Shown: positions 1 through 9,917 of the stretch, one piece after another | Layout: the number at the start of each line of letters is the position of its first letter | Position numbering within the stretch: position 1 is the stretch's first letter | DNA from: Chromera velia | Taxonomy: Eukaryota > Sar > Chromeraceae | Reading direction: 5' to 3' | Assembly (NCBI GenBank): GCA_018398765.1 | Contig: JAHBMJ010002336.1 | Location: forward strand, 38,035 to 63,170 | Length of the DNA: 25,136 nt | Made by a program: the position numbers and the translations under genes | The notes under the pieces: generated by a model | Database searches by the model: none | Told to the model about the DNA's origin: nothing | What the model saw: only the letters and a program-made list of their open reading frames with translations

Positions 1-14
1 GGGGGGGGGGGGGG
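1..14. repeat. Homopolymer G run at scaffold edge
   Basis: The window opens with 14 consecutive G. Together with the terminal C-run at the other end, this suggests that the assembly broke at homopolymers. A GA-rich simple repeat follows at about 44-61. Confidence 0.85.
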
Positions 15-179
15 CAGGCGTGCAAAGTGAAGGAGCAGGAGGGAGAGAGAGAGAAAGAGAGCGTTTTGAGTCTGAATTGATCGGCCTTCCTTCACGCAGC
101 GAAAAAAGTTTCTTCACCCAAAATTTGAATTCTCTTCTCACGCCTTTTCCTTTCTCTTCGGATACGAACTTAATTGCTG

Positions 180-1371
180 TCAGAAAAGCACAAAAGCACC
201 CAAGCAACTGCATGCCTTTCTCTGGAACTCTGTGCCGGCCTGTACAGCTGCCACCTGACGGCAACTCACAGGCATCTCTCTGCATTCGTCCACTGAAGTT
301 ATGGGAAGTAGAGGAATATGCAGATTTTGGGCACAAAGCTTAGAAGAGGCAAGATTGGAACTGGAGCAAGGGAGAGATAGGAAAGAAAAAGGAAGGCAAA
401 TTCCTGGAGGGGAGAGGAACACCGACCTGCAACGTAGGGAATCCGATCAACCAATTCGCTTGCGTACCACTTTTGGCGTGCTTTTCTGAGAATCTCAAAA
501 TTCTCTTTGGCACCTGCAACTCCCCACGCCGTCTTGTTCTCTTCCATTTGGTCCTGTTTGGACGCCTTCTCCGCTTGTGGTGCCATTGCGCCACTGGCGG
601 ACGACGTTGCGACAACAGGGGTGGAAGAGGGCGGGGGGGTGAGAGCACCCGCAGCTCCCTTGATATCCTCCTGCACTTCCTCGCCCGAAGCGAGATTCAA
701 CCCTCCTTGATTTAGGGGCGACAACAAAGAAGAGGAAGACGATGAAGACTCTCCCCCACCGGACCCCATCAGGAGGGAAAGCCAGATGGGGCATCTGCAC
801 ACACAGGGGAGGGAATGGAAGGCCTTACACCAGAGACAGAAAGAAGGGGATGGGGGGATGGCATTTTCTCTAAGAGGGGCAGGCAGAGAAGGGAAGGACA
901 TGCAGTCTTCACTTTGTGTCTCTGCCTCACTGCCTGTCCGTCTACCTGACTGATAGGTTGACTGGTCTCTTGTGCCTCTTTGTCAATCATCTGTGTCTGT
1001 CCGTCTGCCTGATTGCCTACCTCACTGTCTGCCTGACTCACTGTCTGCGTCTGGCTGTCTGCGTGATCGACTGACTGTTTTGCCCACTGAGCCCCGTCTG
1101 GCAGAGGGCATCCCTCTTTCTGATAGAAGAGCTCCCAGAAGTTCCTTTCTCGCTTGACAAGTGGGTGCTTTCTGCATCCAGAAGGCGAATATTCGATGAT
1201 TCATCCGATTCGAACAGTGATAGTTGAGATGAGAGCTCTAGAAGGAAAAGCAGAAAGGAAAGAATGATGTCATCCGTGACTTCCTCGGCCCTTTGGGTAG
1301 GTACTCGCTCCATGCATACAAGAAGTCCTTGCACCCACCCTCCCTTTGCTCTTTGTATCCTTCTGGCGCGA
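180..1371 (-). CDS. 3' exon group of unknown protein, or separate downstream gene
   Basis: Four exons join in one reading phase on the minus strand: 1305-1371, 1076-1171, 427-794 and 180-292, ending at a TGA at 180-182. Donors are gtacct, gtcagt and gtcggt; acceptors include gatgcag and tgtgtgcag. The translation passes through DFLYAWSE, KHPLVKRERNFWELFYQKEG and CPLPDGAQWAKQ. A Ser run and a Pro/Ala/Ser-rich linker follow, then KENFEILRKARQKWYASEL and a Cys-containing tail with VDECREMPVSC. No family is recognised. The first exon needs one base carried over from upstream. A possible donor (gtccgt) inside the 2154-2238 exon supplies that phase, so this may be the C-terminal part of the large gene at 2154-9153. 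Alternatively it is a separate gene starting at the ATG at 769 or further up. An open frame extends upstream of 1371 to about 1597 and may contain more coding sequence. Confidence 0.5.
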
Positions 1372-1639
1372 CTTGCAGAATTGGGGATACACAAACACAT
1401 CTCCCTCTACACACATTCCTTCTTCGTCCTGCCGCAGCCTGGAGGATCAACAAACGAAAAGTAAAGCGCTTTGCAAAAAGAAAATGCAAGAAAGAATCGG
1501 CTTCAATACTGTAACTCTGCGGTTCGTCCACTTGCATACAGCGAAACACGAAATAGGGATAAAGACGAAGCGACACACCATTCAGCCAGCAAGGCACACA
1601 AAGTCAACCGACTCCCGAACCACTTACTCATTTACGCAA

Positions 1640-1712
1640 CCACTCGCTGACTGACTGACTGACTGACTGGTTGACTCACTCACTCACTCCCTCACTCACT
1701 CACTCACTCGCA
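1640..1712. repeat. CTGA and CACT microsatellites
   Basis: There is a run of CTGA units at about 1648-1668, followed by CACT/CTCA units to about 1709. Confidence 0.8.
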
Positions 1713-2153
1713 TTTGGACACGACGTATTTGACTAGAGGTTCACGGAGCGAGAGCGAATCCTCTGTGAAACTCAGACAGGGCCTGCATGAAATTTGTTCC
1801 GATGCACACACATCGATAGAGAAACATTCTCTTTCCTTCCAACACCCAGGAGCAGCACCACAGTCATTCACATCTCATCCTTCCAGTTTCGAGCCAAAAG
1901 AGAGAAGAAAACCACAAAACGAAAACACCGAACTAGTATAATGTCCTCCATAAAATTGGACGAAGGGAACAATACGCAGACCCCTTTCCGCTTCAAGAGT
2001 TTTGGAAGAAGACGCTTGCCGGTCACTCAGGAGCCCATTCTCCAGTTTAAAATCAGCACGAGTCCTCTTTCACTTTTTCGAACCTATGGATCCATTCCAA
2101 TTCAGACCTTCTCTACACAGGACATCCACGGACTCTGAATCAAGGAACACTTT

Positions 2154-2496
2154 TTAAATTCCAGAGGGGACACAAAGCATCAAAGAAGCCGACGGACTAA
2201 AAGAGATGGACTCATGCCCGCCCTCAAATTGATGGCCGCTGGAAAGACGAAAAAATGCAGACAATATTACAAGACAACTATGACCCGCCCCCCTGGCCCC
2301 CGAAACCATACCAGAGCCAGTAAGAGATCTTTTCGGTGACTGCATCCACAATCTGGATCAGCTCGTCCGCCGCCAGCAGAGAGAACAGAAACAGCTCCTG
2401 CAGGGATCCACACCACACCACACCACACGACACGGAACTATGCCTCCCAGAGCCCGGATGCACAAATTTCATGCACTCACAGGACACAAGTACAAT
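2154..2496 (-). CDS. Terminal exons of unknown gene
   Basis: The exons are 2481-2496 (16 nt, LYLCP), 2312-2397 (ELFLFSLLAADELIQIVDAV then TEKISYWLW) and 2154-2238 (GHQFEGGHESISFSPSASLM then LCVPSGI and TAA). Splice sites are catccag, gtgagt, ccctgcag, gtatgg and tttccag, and phases agree throughout. The in-frame stop gives a simple gene end. A gtccgt within the last exon could instead splice on to the exons at 180-1371. Confidence 0.55.
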
Positions 2497-5400
2497 CTGG
2501 ATGATGATGAGTACAGGCAGGATAGTTGGAGGGTTCGTTTCACTCTTCGTCGTGTCAGCACGGAATCAAAGTTTGTTTGTTTACAGGTGTGTAAACTTAT
2601 AGACATACACATGCAACCACCAAGACGTACTCTGTCTGACAAGAAGGAAATCAGAGGACACCTTCATTGCTTTTTTCTTCCATTCTCTCCTGAATGCATT
2701 CATTCATGTGCAGGTCGAACGTCCCTCCCACGCAGCCTTACACACACCCACCTTCCCACCAACCCACCCACCCACCACTTTTTGAGGGCCGCACGTGCCC
2801 ATGCCCTTCAGTCCAAGCAGCCGCACTTCCTGTTTTCCCTCGGCCTCCAGGGCAATACGCGATCTGCGCATGCAGTCATTGATGAAGAAAGGGAAGGGAT
2901 GAATGAACAGAATGAACAACCGATTCGAGCTGCCTGTCCGGGCAGATTTGAAGATCGAAGTAGACCTAAAGACGGGCACACTCAGACAGAGACCCACAGA
3001 CGGACACAAAAGAAATGCAACAGAAAGCATTAATGACCTTCTTGGGGTCTCTACGGCCTCGACACCTGTTCCAAAAATCACATAGCGAAACAACGAGCGA
3101 GGAAGAAAGGAAGGCAGGAATCAAGGAAGGAAGAAAGGAAGGAAGAAGGAAGGAGATATGAGGAAGGAGAAATGAGGAAGGAGAAAAAAGGAGGGACGAA
3201 GGAGGAACGAAGGAAGGAAAAAAGGAAGGAAGGACGGACGGACGGAAGGAAGCGGGGAGCAGGAAAACACTGCTGTCACAACAACGGAAGGACATGCACT
3301 TTAGAACAGCCAGGCACGTGCATCCTACCGTTCCCTTTCATATCGTAGAATTTTGCAGAGTAGCTGCACTGGTCTTCTCTGTGCCTGTCTGCCTCCTCGC
3401 CGACCGCACACCGAAGAATTATGGGAGGGGCTACGCATGCAAAGGGATCGGAACATCTGGAATGCAGTGATAAACCATTTTCGTAAAGAAAGTCCGCTGG
3501 AACAATGGCCACAAGAAAGAGTGGGCACACCCAATTGAAGAAGAATCGGACACACTCACCCGTTTTCGTCGTCTGCCATGAGAGCAAACGAAACCTTTGG
3601 CGATTCGTAGTGGTGCCCTTTCTTTTGCGCATCCTGCGACATCACAGACGCAAACAAAGGAGAGGGTCCAGCGGAAAAAAGAGGACGGTTGAGCACGGCA
3701 GTCAGAGTGAGCAATTGCCCCTGAACGTTGTACTTCTTGTTGTTCCACAACATTCGTAGGATCAAGAAGCGAGAACTTGACCTTAATAAAATAAATCGGC
3801 AGTCTCTAGAAAGAAGAGAAAAGAAGCGAGCTGCCCTTTTGAGCATTTTTGCTTAACGTCCTAAGTATACCTCTCCGTAAACGAAGCTGCCTGCTCTCAA
3901 ATCTCTTTCTGCTCACGTGCCTGTCCGTCTGCCTGCTTGCCTGCCTGCTTGACTGAATGCCTGCCTGCCTGCCTGGCTGACCAGAACTTGTGGACAGATG
4001 TAGAGGTCCCTCAGGGCTTCTCGAAATGCGAGGATCCAGAGGCCGTTTCTGACTCCCATCTTCGTCTGCTTCAGTCCTGCGTTGATGGAAGGAAGGTCGG
4101 AAAGAAGAGAATCACAGATGGGGGGGAGAAAAGGGGAAGCAGAGAGCGCCAGACCAAGGGGAAAACACTAGACCAAAAAGAAGCACATAAGGCAGAAATA
4201 GGACCAAAGGGAACGTCAAAATCGGGAAAAAGGTCACAAAGGAATATCGTATTGCCCTCCCCCTCTCCACCTTCGCACGTCTGTCCCTGTCTCTATTGTG
4301 AACCCTGCGATGTCGGACCACAAGAAGAACATAAGGCATACACAAGAGAAGAAAAGAGAAGAGAGTGTTTCGATACAGGTATGTGACTTCCTTCCGATCG
4401 CTTTCTCTCTCTCTCTCTCCCTAGGTAGCTGTGAAACTACATGAAATGCGGGGTGCTGACTCATTTGCTGCCTACCTGACTCGTCCATTGACTTGCTGGC
4501 TGACCGTGGGAGGTGAGGATCCGTGAGGGATCTCTGAGCTCGCTGAGTTCGCGCAGGTACCGCTGACGACGCCTCACAGTCTCTTCCTCCAAGCGGCTCA
4601 TGTCTCGTGTTTCATTTTCCTTTTTTGTCCCCTCCTTCGTCTCCTTAACATTCTCTGCCTTCAAGCTTGCCGTCTCCTCAATACGTCTCGCTGCCTTCAC
4701 TCCGAGCTGCTTGATGTACTGCCGAGCCAGGCTGCACGCATTTACTCTAATTCATTCAGAGAAAAAAAAAAACGGCCGAGCTAGACTGCACGCGCACACG
4801 GAGTGTCCAATCGATGCGTAAGCATGTTGCGACTCTACCTCTCTCTCTCTCCCCCGCACAAATACATACACTGCCGTGCCATGCAGCACGCAGAGAGGGA
4901 AAGTTCAGAGCAGAAGACTTCAGATCTAGGCTCATGAACCCAACGGCTTTTTGCCCCTTCCCTCCTTTTCCGTTTGTACTTTGTTTCCAACGTGCATCAT
5001 TTGAAAGAGAAAAGGAGGGATGAGGTGCTGACCTGATCCACTCCACAGAGCCTTCCTGTGTGGTGCCAAACGGGAGCAGCCTTTGTGCCCTTGCTACCGT
5101 AGGAAGATCCCTGAAGGAAGGAAGGAAGGGAGGGAGGGAGGAAGGAAGGAAAATTCCCAGCAGATACAGACGGAGAGTGACGAGTGAAGAGACAAACGGA
5201 CTTGCTTCGGGATGTCACAGCTAAATAAATGTCTCCTGGTGATGGCTCGGGTCAAGCAAACTACGGAAATGGGGCTGCACATGAAGCGTGCAACAAAAGC
5301 AACGGACAGGAAACATACCGAACACCTCGGAGTCGCAACCGGACACATCGCTTCGAAACTTCAAGCGCTTGCTGGAAGAAAGCGACACCTGCCGACTCTC

Positions 5401-6866
5401 CCCTCCCTTAGTCCCAGGACTCCCTCCCTCCCTCTCTTTGTGCACTCACTTGCAGGAAGATACCAGTTGAGTTTCTAACGCCTCACAAAAAAAGGAGCCG
5501 GCCGACGTCCAGTTTTCTTCCAAGAGATTTTTCTTCTGACTGTCATGCCTGAAGGGTAGAAAGACGCCACATGATCAGGAAGGAAGGGAGGAATGAGGCA
5601 AGTAGACAGACCGCTGACAAAGAAAGACACAAATCGATAGCGAAAGGATAGAGAGGTGGGAAGACACGGAAGTGAGAGCAGCCTTCCCCCCTCCTTTCTG
5701 GTCCATGGACAAAAATGCAGACGGACGGGGAGAGAGACGGAGGAAGGAAGAAAGAGAGAAAGAGAGAGAGAGAGAGAGAGCAGAGCCACAGAGCCACAAG
5801 CTCCTTCACTAAGTGATTCACTCACTCACTCACGCACGCACCTAATGGCGTCCTTGAGTGCAGGCTTCAGTCTGGTCAGCACTGTCTGGAGCTCTTCCGC
5901 CGTCAGAAGGCACACAACGTACGCGTTCTGCATCCGCGCACAGGATGAAAGCAAGACAGGCCGGGGCAAGGGACAACACCCAAATACAGAATGACCCGGA
6001 GAATCGATTGTCGTCTTTTTCGATCGCTCAGAGCAATATTCTTCGCTCCCATGTCAAAGAACTGGCTGGCAGAATGCAGCGCAGCCATTGCAGGGGAAAG
6101 AGTGTGCAAGCAAGCAACTGTCTGACCGACTTTCCGTTTGATGTCCATTTCCACTTCTCCAACAACGCACGCACTGGCGCTCCAAAGATGAATGCCACGC
6201 GTTGCTCCTCAAAAAAGGGACGACCGAAAATGCATGTGCAGCCAATAGCCCATGCACTGGTAGAGAAACACACTGACTAACTGACTGACTGTGGCCTGGT
6301 AGTCGAATCGTGCGACGACTTTCCACGCGAGCATGACTCCTGTATTTTCAAGGTCCTCTGCCGTCTCCGAAGGATCAACAGACCCGTCAACAGAGAACCT
6401 CCCCCTGCATAGCAACAAGAGGAAAAGCTCTTGTTTGTAGATAGACTCGGCATGACACGCAGACTGCTTGAAGAGCTGCACTTCATGCGTGCGTCAATGG
6501 GTGCAACACGGGAAGAGAATTCACGCAAGAGGAAGGGGGGGAGAGCTGTGCAGAAAGCAGTAGAAGAGAAGAAAATCCAACGGATGATTGCCCTATTAAT
6601 AGGAAACTGCGCTCATGTGCGTGCACAAACACGCAGAGAAATATAGCAAAAAAAACAAGAAATGCGCGAGGGAAGGAAAGAGAACGAAAACACGAAGGGC
6701 CGAAGGGAGCGGAAGAGACGGAAGGAAAGACTCACACAGAAGGATCAAAAACGACGCGGAGATCCCAAAACCTGTGGTGATTGTGCATCTTTCGAGGCTG
6801 GTCAGCCTGCACGCAGAAGTGGTATAGTGGAATGGTTCGCACCAGCACGCACATAGATACAGAGAC

Positions 6867-6906
<40 letters not shown>

Positions 6907-9153
6907 GATGAATGAAGGAACTCATGAATGAATGAATGAATGAGTGGATGGACAAATGAGTGAATGGATGGATGGATGGATGGATGGATCGATAAGAGAG
7001 TGAAGGAAGGGAACGGAAGAACGAAAGTTTCTCCACACGCGTTCAAAAGTGAAGAGAAGAGACGAGGAGAGAAGAGATGAGAAGAGGCGACGAGATGGCA
7101 TGATCGTAGAAGGAAAGGAACGAATGCTTCTGCATCCATCGGAAGATTGAGTCAAGTTGGCCCGAGAGACAGAGACAGAGACAGATTGATATCAGTCTTC
7201 CTTTCACTCCCACCCATTCCTTCGCTCTCGAATGACGGCCTGCTTGCCTGGTTGACTGACAAAAGCAAGGGGCGAGACTCTTAGTTTCTGCAAAACGTTG
7301 AAGAAGACCTTCAACCACGCTGGAGTGGGTCCAAGTCTTTGCATTGCGTTTTGCGCTGCATTAATGGGGGCAGAACAAAAGGCAGAGAGACAAAAGAACA
7401 AAAGAATTCAGAAGACGCTTAAAACGAGTACACGTCGGGGTTCGTTACAACAGAAAAAGGACAGTGACACCTCATGTCAGTCAGAGAGAAATCAGCCGCA
7501 AATGGAACAGAATCTTTGAGAAACATCTGGCACATCCATGCAGAGACAGAGTGAGCGTATGCGCATCGAAACGCAATGATCGGAAGGTCCAATTGTGCAC
7601 GAAAGCTGCATGGGTGAGTCTATCATGGATTCATGACGTGATGGACCTTTTGATTCTTGATCTCATCTGTCGATAGGTGATTGAATCCTCGGCCGTCCTT
7701 CTGTCTCTACAACCAACCAACCTGAGATTCCGATGTGACCCGCCCTCTTGTTGAGCTCTTCAGAGTACCAACAGAGAAGAGCCTCCTCCGAATCGACCTG
7801 TTTTTTTTTTTGTTTTTTTGAAGAAGATGGTCGGCTTTCTTCTACCTTCACCTCTTCTTTCGAACCTCCGTTTTCCACCCCCACATTTTCCTCTTCCTTT
7901 TTCTCTCCCACCTTTTTTGTACCTTCCTTTTGATCATGGAGGTCGCATTCATCTGCCTCGCCACCGTCTATCTCTTCCTCCTTCTCCCCTTCTTCGTCGT
8001 TCTTCTCCTTGCCAGACTTTCTGTCCTCTATTTTCCCTTCTTCATTTTTCTCTTTCTCCTCTGTGTCCCCCTGTCCACGTTCCCCCTCCCCCTTTTCCTC
8101 TTCTTGAAGCCCCCCCTTCTCCCTTGCCTCCCCTGTCTGCCCACTTTCTTCCTCTCCTTTCAAGGCTTCTTCGTGACTTGCTTCTTTCAAATTGCCCGTC
8201 CCCATCAACTCAAGAGATTCTCTCTGTCCTTCTGCCTCCCCGTCTGGTCTCACCTCTCCGTTCGCACCGCCTTCCGCAAGAGAGGCAGGGACAAGGAGAC
8301 CCACGCTCTCTTCCCTAAGCGCCAAGGAAGCGTTCGAGGGCGAGGACGAAGAGAACGGACGGTCGACTACCTTCGAAGGCGAAGAAGGGGGGTGCAAAAT
8401 GCTGAACGGAGATGGGGCCCCGTGGAATGCACCGGCCGAAGGCGAAGAGTGAGGGTGGGATTCACCGCCCTCAAAATGGACAGCTGAAAAATCATTGACG
8501 TTCCCCATGCGCCCGCCCAGGTCTGGATCAAAAAAGGGCGTGCCGAGGCCCCCTGCCTTCCCCCCCCTCGCATGAATAAAAACTTCGTCCTCGTCACTGT
8601 CTGCCCCTCTGACCACACCACCAGCAGCCGGGGCCGTTGGGGGACTCTCTGGAGGAAGGCCCACACGAGAAGGGGACCCCACCTCATTCCCACCAACTGC
8701 ATCCAGGGCATCGATAGGAGCAAAAGCTTCAGCTGTGCCCCCATCATCGTGCAGAGGAGGAGACGGGGGCGTCCCTGCTGCTTCTGCTGCCGCTCCGTTC
8801 TCTTGCTCAGAATGTTCTTTTTGCCCTTCATCCGTTTCGGCATGAACTTTCGGTGTTCCTGTGTCCCGCGCATCCGCCCTTAGGGAAGAGTCGGCTTCTT
8901 TTCGGGAGTTCACGCAGTCTTCGGCCCGGGTCTCCAGGGACGTCGACTCACTCTCGGTAGCATGGGGGGCGGATTCCGGGTTGGGTCTCTTTTTTGGCTG
9001 CCCGGATTCTTCTCCAGTGCTTATGAGTTGAGCTCCTGCTGTCTCTTCTGCCGGTGTTTCGTCAGCACGAGCAGTCACCAAGACGGAGGTCGAGATAGGA
9101 GCCTCGCCATCCCGATACTCCGAAGTTGACATGGGAGTAGTTTCCCGAGACAT
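2154..9153 (-). CDS. Large multi-exon gene, unknown protein with acidic N-terminus
   Basis: This is an umbrella entry for a minus-strand gene reconstructed by hand. Exons, from 5' to 3', are: 7722-9153, 7471-7605, 7279-7355 (frame uncertain), 6736-6806 (uncertain), 6290-6475, 5996-6061, 5842-5927, 5450-5548, 5319-5371, 5033-5093, 4505-4731, 3982-4076, 3871-3890, 3560-3805, 3329-3496, 3038-3065, a gap with probable exons near 2775-3000, then 2481-2496, 2312-2397 and 2154-2238. Phases agree across every junction from 6475 down to 3038, and across the last three exons, which is strong evidence that these are real. The product starts with a low-complexity acidic region, followed by a mostly helical, Leu-rich body with one charged segment at 4505-4731 likely to be a coiled coil. 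I recognise no domain. Introns are mostly 60-350 bases and contain simple repeats. The gene may run on to 180. Confidence 0.6.
2775..2875 (-). CDS. Probable exon, boundaries unresolved
   Basis: The open frame RIALEAEGKQEVRLLGLKGM follows an acceptor-like atgcgcag. Its phase does not match the mapped neighbours, so another small exon (possibly at about 2915-2970, reading VYFDLQICPD) is missing from the model. Confidence 0.3.
3038..3065 (-). CDS. Probable small internal exon
   Basis: Twenty-eight bases lie between acceptor ggaacag and donor gtcatt, encoding CRGRRDPKK in the phase left by 3329-3496. The large intron upstream (about 3066-3328) is a GGAA-type repeat on the plus strand. Confidence 0.4.
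3092..3252. repeat. GGAA-rich purine tract
   Basis: Repeated GGAAGGAA and GGAGAAATGA units lie in a presumed intron. It is homopurine on the plus strand and so pyrimidine-rich in the sense strand of the minus gene. Confidence 0.8.
3329..3805 (-). CDS. Two internal exons of unknown gene
   Basis: Exon 3560-3805 (acceptor ctttctag, donor gtgagt) reads FLILRMLWNNKKYNVQGQLL, then a Pro/Ser-containing loop and SPKVSFALMADDEN. Exon 3329-3496 (acceptor gttccag, donor gtagga) reads LSLRKWFITAFQMFRSLCMR and later PVQLLCKILRYERER. Phases match across a 63-base intron. A competing open frame in the second exon (FLYENGLSLHSRCSD) does not fit the phase. Confidence 0.6.
3871..3890 (-). CDS. Probable 20-nt microexon
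   Basis: The exon lies between acceptor agagcag and the good donor gtatac and encodes AASFTE plus two bases. It is needed to reconcile phase 0 at 3982 with the two-base requirement at 3805, which is the main support. Confidence 0.4.
3982..4076 (-). CDS. Internal exon of unknown gene
   Basis: The exon lies between acceptor caacgcag and donor gtcagc. It reads LKQTKMGVRNGLWILAFREA, then LRDLYICPQVL. The two-base start phase is exactly what the 4505-4731 exon leaves. It is hydrophobic, with a helix-like pattern. Confidence 0.65.
4505..4731 (-). CDS. Internal exon encoding charged, probable coiled-coil segment
   Basis: Seventy-five full codons lie between acceptor cgtgcag and donor gtcagc. The segment starts LARQYIKQLGVKAARRIEET and continues with Lys/Glu-rich sequence, including RLEEETVRRRQRYLRELSEL, whose Leu spacing suits a coiled coil. 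It ends RDPSRILTSH. Both phases match the neighbouring exons. Confidence 0.7.
5033..5093 (-). CDS. Internal exon of unknown gene
   Basis: The exon lies between acceptor acggtag and donor gtcagc. It reads RAQRLLPFGTTQEGSVEWI, with one base taken from the previous exon and two passed on. An earlier acceptor (ccttcag at about 5110) would break the frame with a stop. Confidence 0.6.
5319..5548 (-). CDS. Two internal exons of unknown gene
   Basis: Exon 5450-5548 (acceptor cccttcag, donor gtgagt) reads HDSQKKNLLEENWTSAGSFF, then CEALETQLVSSC. Exon 5319-5371 (acceptor cttccag, donor gtatgt) reads KRLKFRSDVSGCDSEVF. The two leftover bases of the first are completed by the first base of the second to give Asn. 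The intron between them is 78 bases and contains a CCCTCCCT-type repeat on the plus strand. Confidence 0.65.
5842..5927 (-). CDS. Internal exon of unknown gene
   Basis: The exon lies between acceptor gatgcag and donor gtgcgt. It reads NAYVVCLLTAEELQTVLTRL followed by KPALKDAI, an amphipathic helical pattern. It leaves two bases (AG) that complete an Arg codon with the first base of the next exon. Confidence 0.7.
5996..6061 (-). CDS. Internal exon of unknown gene
   Basis: Twenty-two codons lie between acceptor gccagccag and donor gtcatt, reading FFDMGAKNIALSDRKRRQSI and ending LR. Both boundaries are in phase 0, matching the exons on either side. The intron to the next exon is 68 bases. Confidence 0.6.
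6290..6475 (-). CDS. Internal exon of unknown gene
   Basis: Exactly 62 codons lie between acceptor aagtgcag and donor gtcagt. It reads LFKQSACHAESIYKQELFLL, then an acidic SETAEDLEN stretch and MLAWKVVARFDYQAT. An earlier donor (gtcgtc at 6319) would shorten it by ten codons in the same phase. The next exon also begins in phase 0. Confidence 0.6.
6860..6990. repeat. GA, GAAT and GGAT microsatellites
   Basis: A (GA)n run at 6871-6901 is followed by GAAT-type repeats and then GGAT repeats to about 6990, inside an intron of the minus-strand gene. Confidence 0.85.
7471..7605 (-). CDS. Internal exon of unknown gene
   Basis: The exon lies between acceptor ccatgcag and donor gtgtca. One frame is open throughout and reads FRAQLDLPIIAFRCAYAHSV and then MCQMFLKDSVPFAADFSLTD, an ordinary globular composition. 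It contains no in-frame ATG at its start. The phase matches exon 1 if the first exon uses the second of its clustered GTTGG donors. A second frame is open for most of the exon, so the frame is likely but not certain. Confidence 0.5.
7722..9153 (-). CDS. First exon: acidic, low-complexity N-terminal region
   Basis: About 477 codons are open from the ATG at 9151-9153, which sits in an A-rich context (acaaaaATG). The frame extends 18 codons further up but only from a TTG, so this ATG is the better start. The first about 330 residues are rich in Ser, Pro, Ala, Glu and Gly. The next hundred are dominated by Glu, Lys and Gly, and include the short basic stretch SSSKKQKKKQ. The last 35 (SEEALLCWYSEELNKRAGHI) look ordered, like the start of a folded domain that continues in the next exon. 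A donor lies at gtt after ATCTCAG; three neighbouring GTTGG alternatives shift the phase. The acidic region is probably disordered. Any resemblance of the ordered end to a calponin-homology helix is weak and I do not call it. Confidence 0.75.
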
Positions 9154-9545
9154 TTTTGTCAGAAAAGGGAAAACCTTGTCAGAAAGAAAAATGATCAAAC
9201 AGGTCAAAGGACCGCCAAGGAGAGAGCGAAATAAAAAAAGTCTTCCCGTCTACGCACTCGTTTAAGCAACCGTCCTCGGATCCATTCTGGAGACGGCAAT
9301 CGCACAGGTCGTACAGCGAGTCAAGGCTTCTCCCTAGTCTTCCGACTTACAGTCTAGGCAATCAATCCAGCGTTCAAAGAAGGTGTGGCAGTCGTGCACA
9401 CGATGGGAATGATTCGATCCTACGAGACTCGAGCACTGATGAGTACCTCAAAACCGAATGCAATTAAGGGGAACTCGGAACACGTACGAAACGTGGGCTT
9501 GGCGGCGAAGTTGGCGCTCGTCTTCGCGCCCCGCGGTTTAATTCT

Positions 9546-9620
9546 CATGCATGCATGCAAACACATGCATTTTTGTCGTGCACTCCATGCATGCATGCAT
9601 TCATGCATGCATATATAAGG
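9546..9620 (+). promoter_or_regulatory. TGCATGC cluster and TATA-like box upstream of EF-hand gene
   Basis: Three runs of overlapping TGCATGCA lie at 9546-9561, 9586-9601 and 9603-9611, followed at once by TATATAAGG (9612-9620). The EF-hand ATG is about 300 bases downstream and the divergent gene starts at 9153. TGCATGC-type sites are bound by ApiAP2 factors in apicomplexans; that they act as promoter sites here is inference. The rest of the 9154-9917 interval shows no gene. Confidence 0.4.
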
Positions 9621-9917
9621 GCTGAATTCTGACATGCAGAAATTTCACGGTTGTATTATAATATATATATGAATGTCAGAGTTCATTCAATGAGAAGACA
9701 GGTATATAGAGAGGATCATTGATATATGCATGCATCGCAGCCCTCCCTTGAGGTGCACAGCACTCAGACACACTATCAGCATTTCTGATCCGTCACTGAG
9801 GTCTCCTGCAGCGCTCCCTAGCTGACTTCTTAGCTGGCTTGTTCGTATCAACCAACAACCAACAACCATTCAACCAGAACATTCAACCAACAACCAGATA
9901 ATCTATTGTAACTTAGA

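Noticed and set aside
1794-2138. Plus-strand 114-codon frame reading MSSIKLDEGNN internally
   Set aside because: It lies in the 3' region of the minus-strand gene, has no splice partner or family, and is simple chance by length.
6819-6840. GTGGTATAGTGGAATGGTTCG resembles part of a tRNA D-arm
   Set aside because: No matching acceptor, anticodon or T-arm can be formed around it.
7818-8873. Long frames on both strands opposite the acidic exon
   Set aside because: They are antisense or out-of-frame shadows of the low-complexity first exon at 7722-9153.
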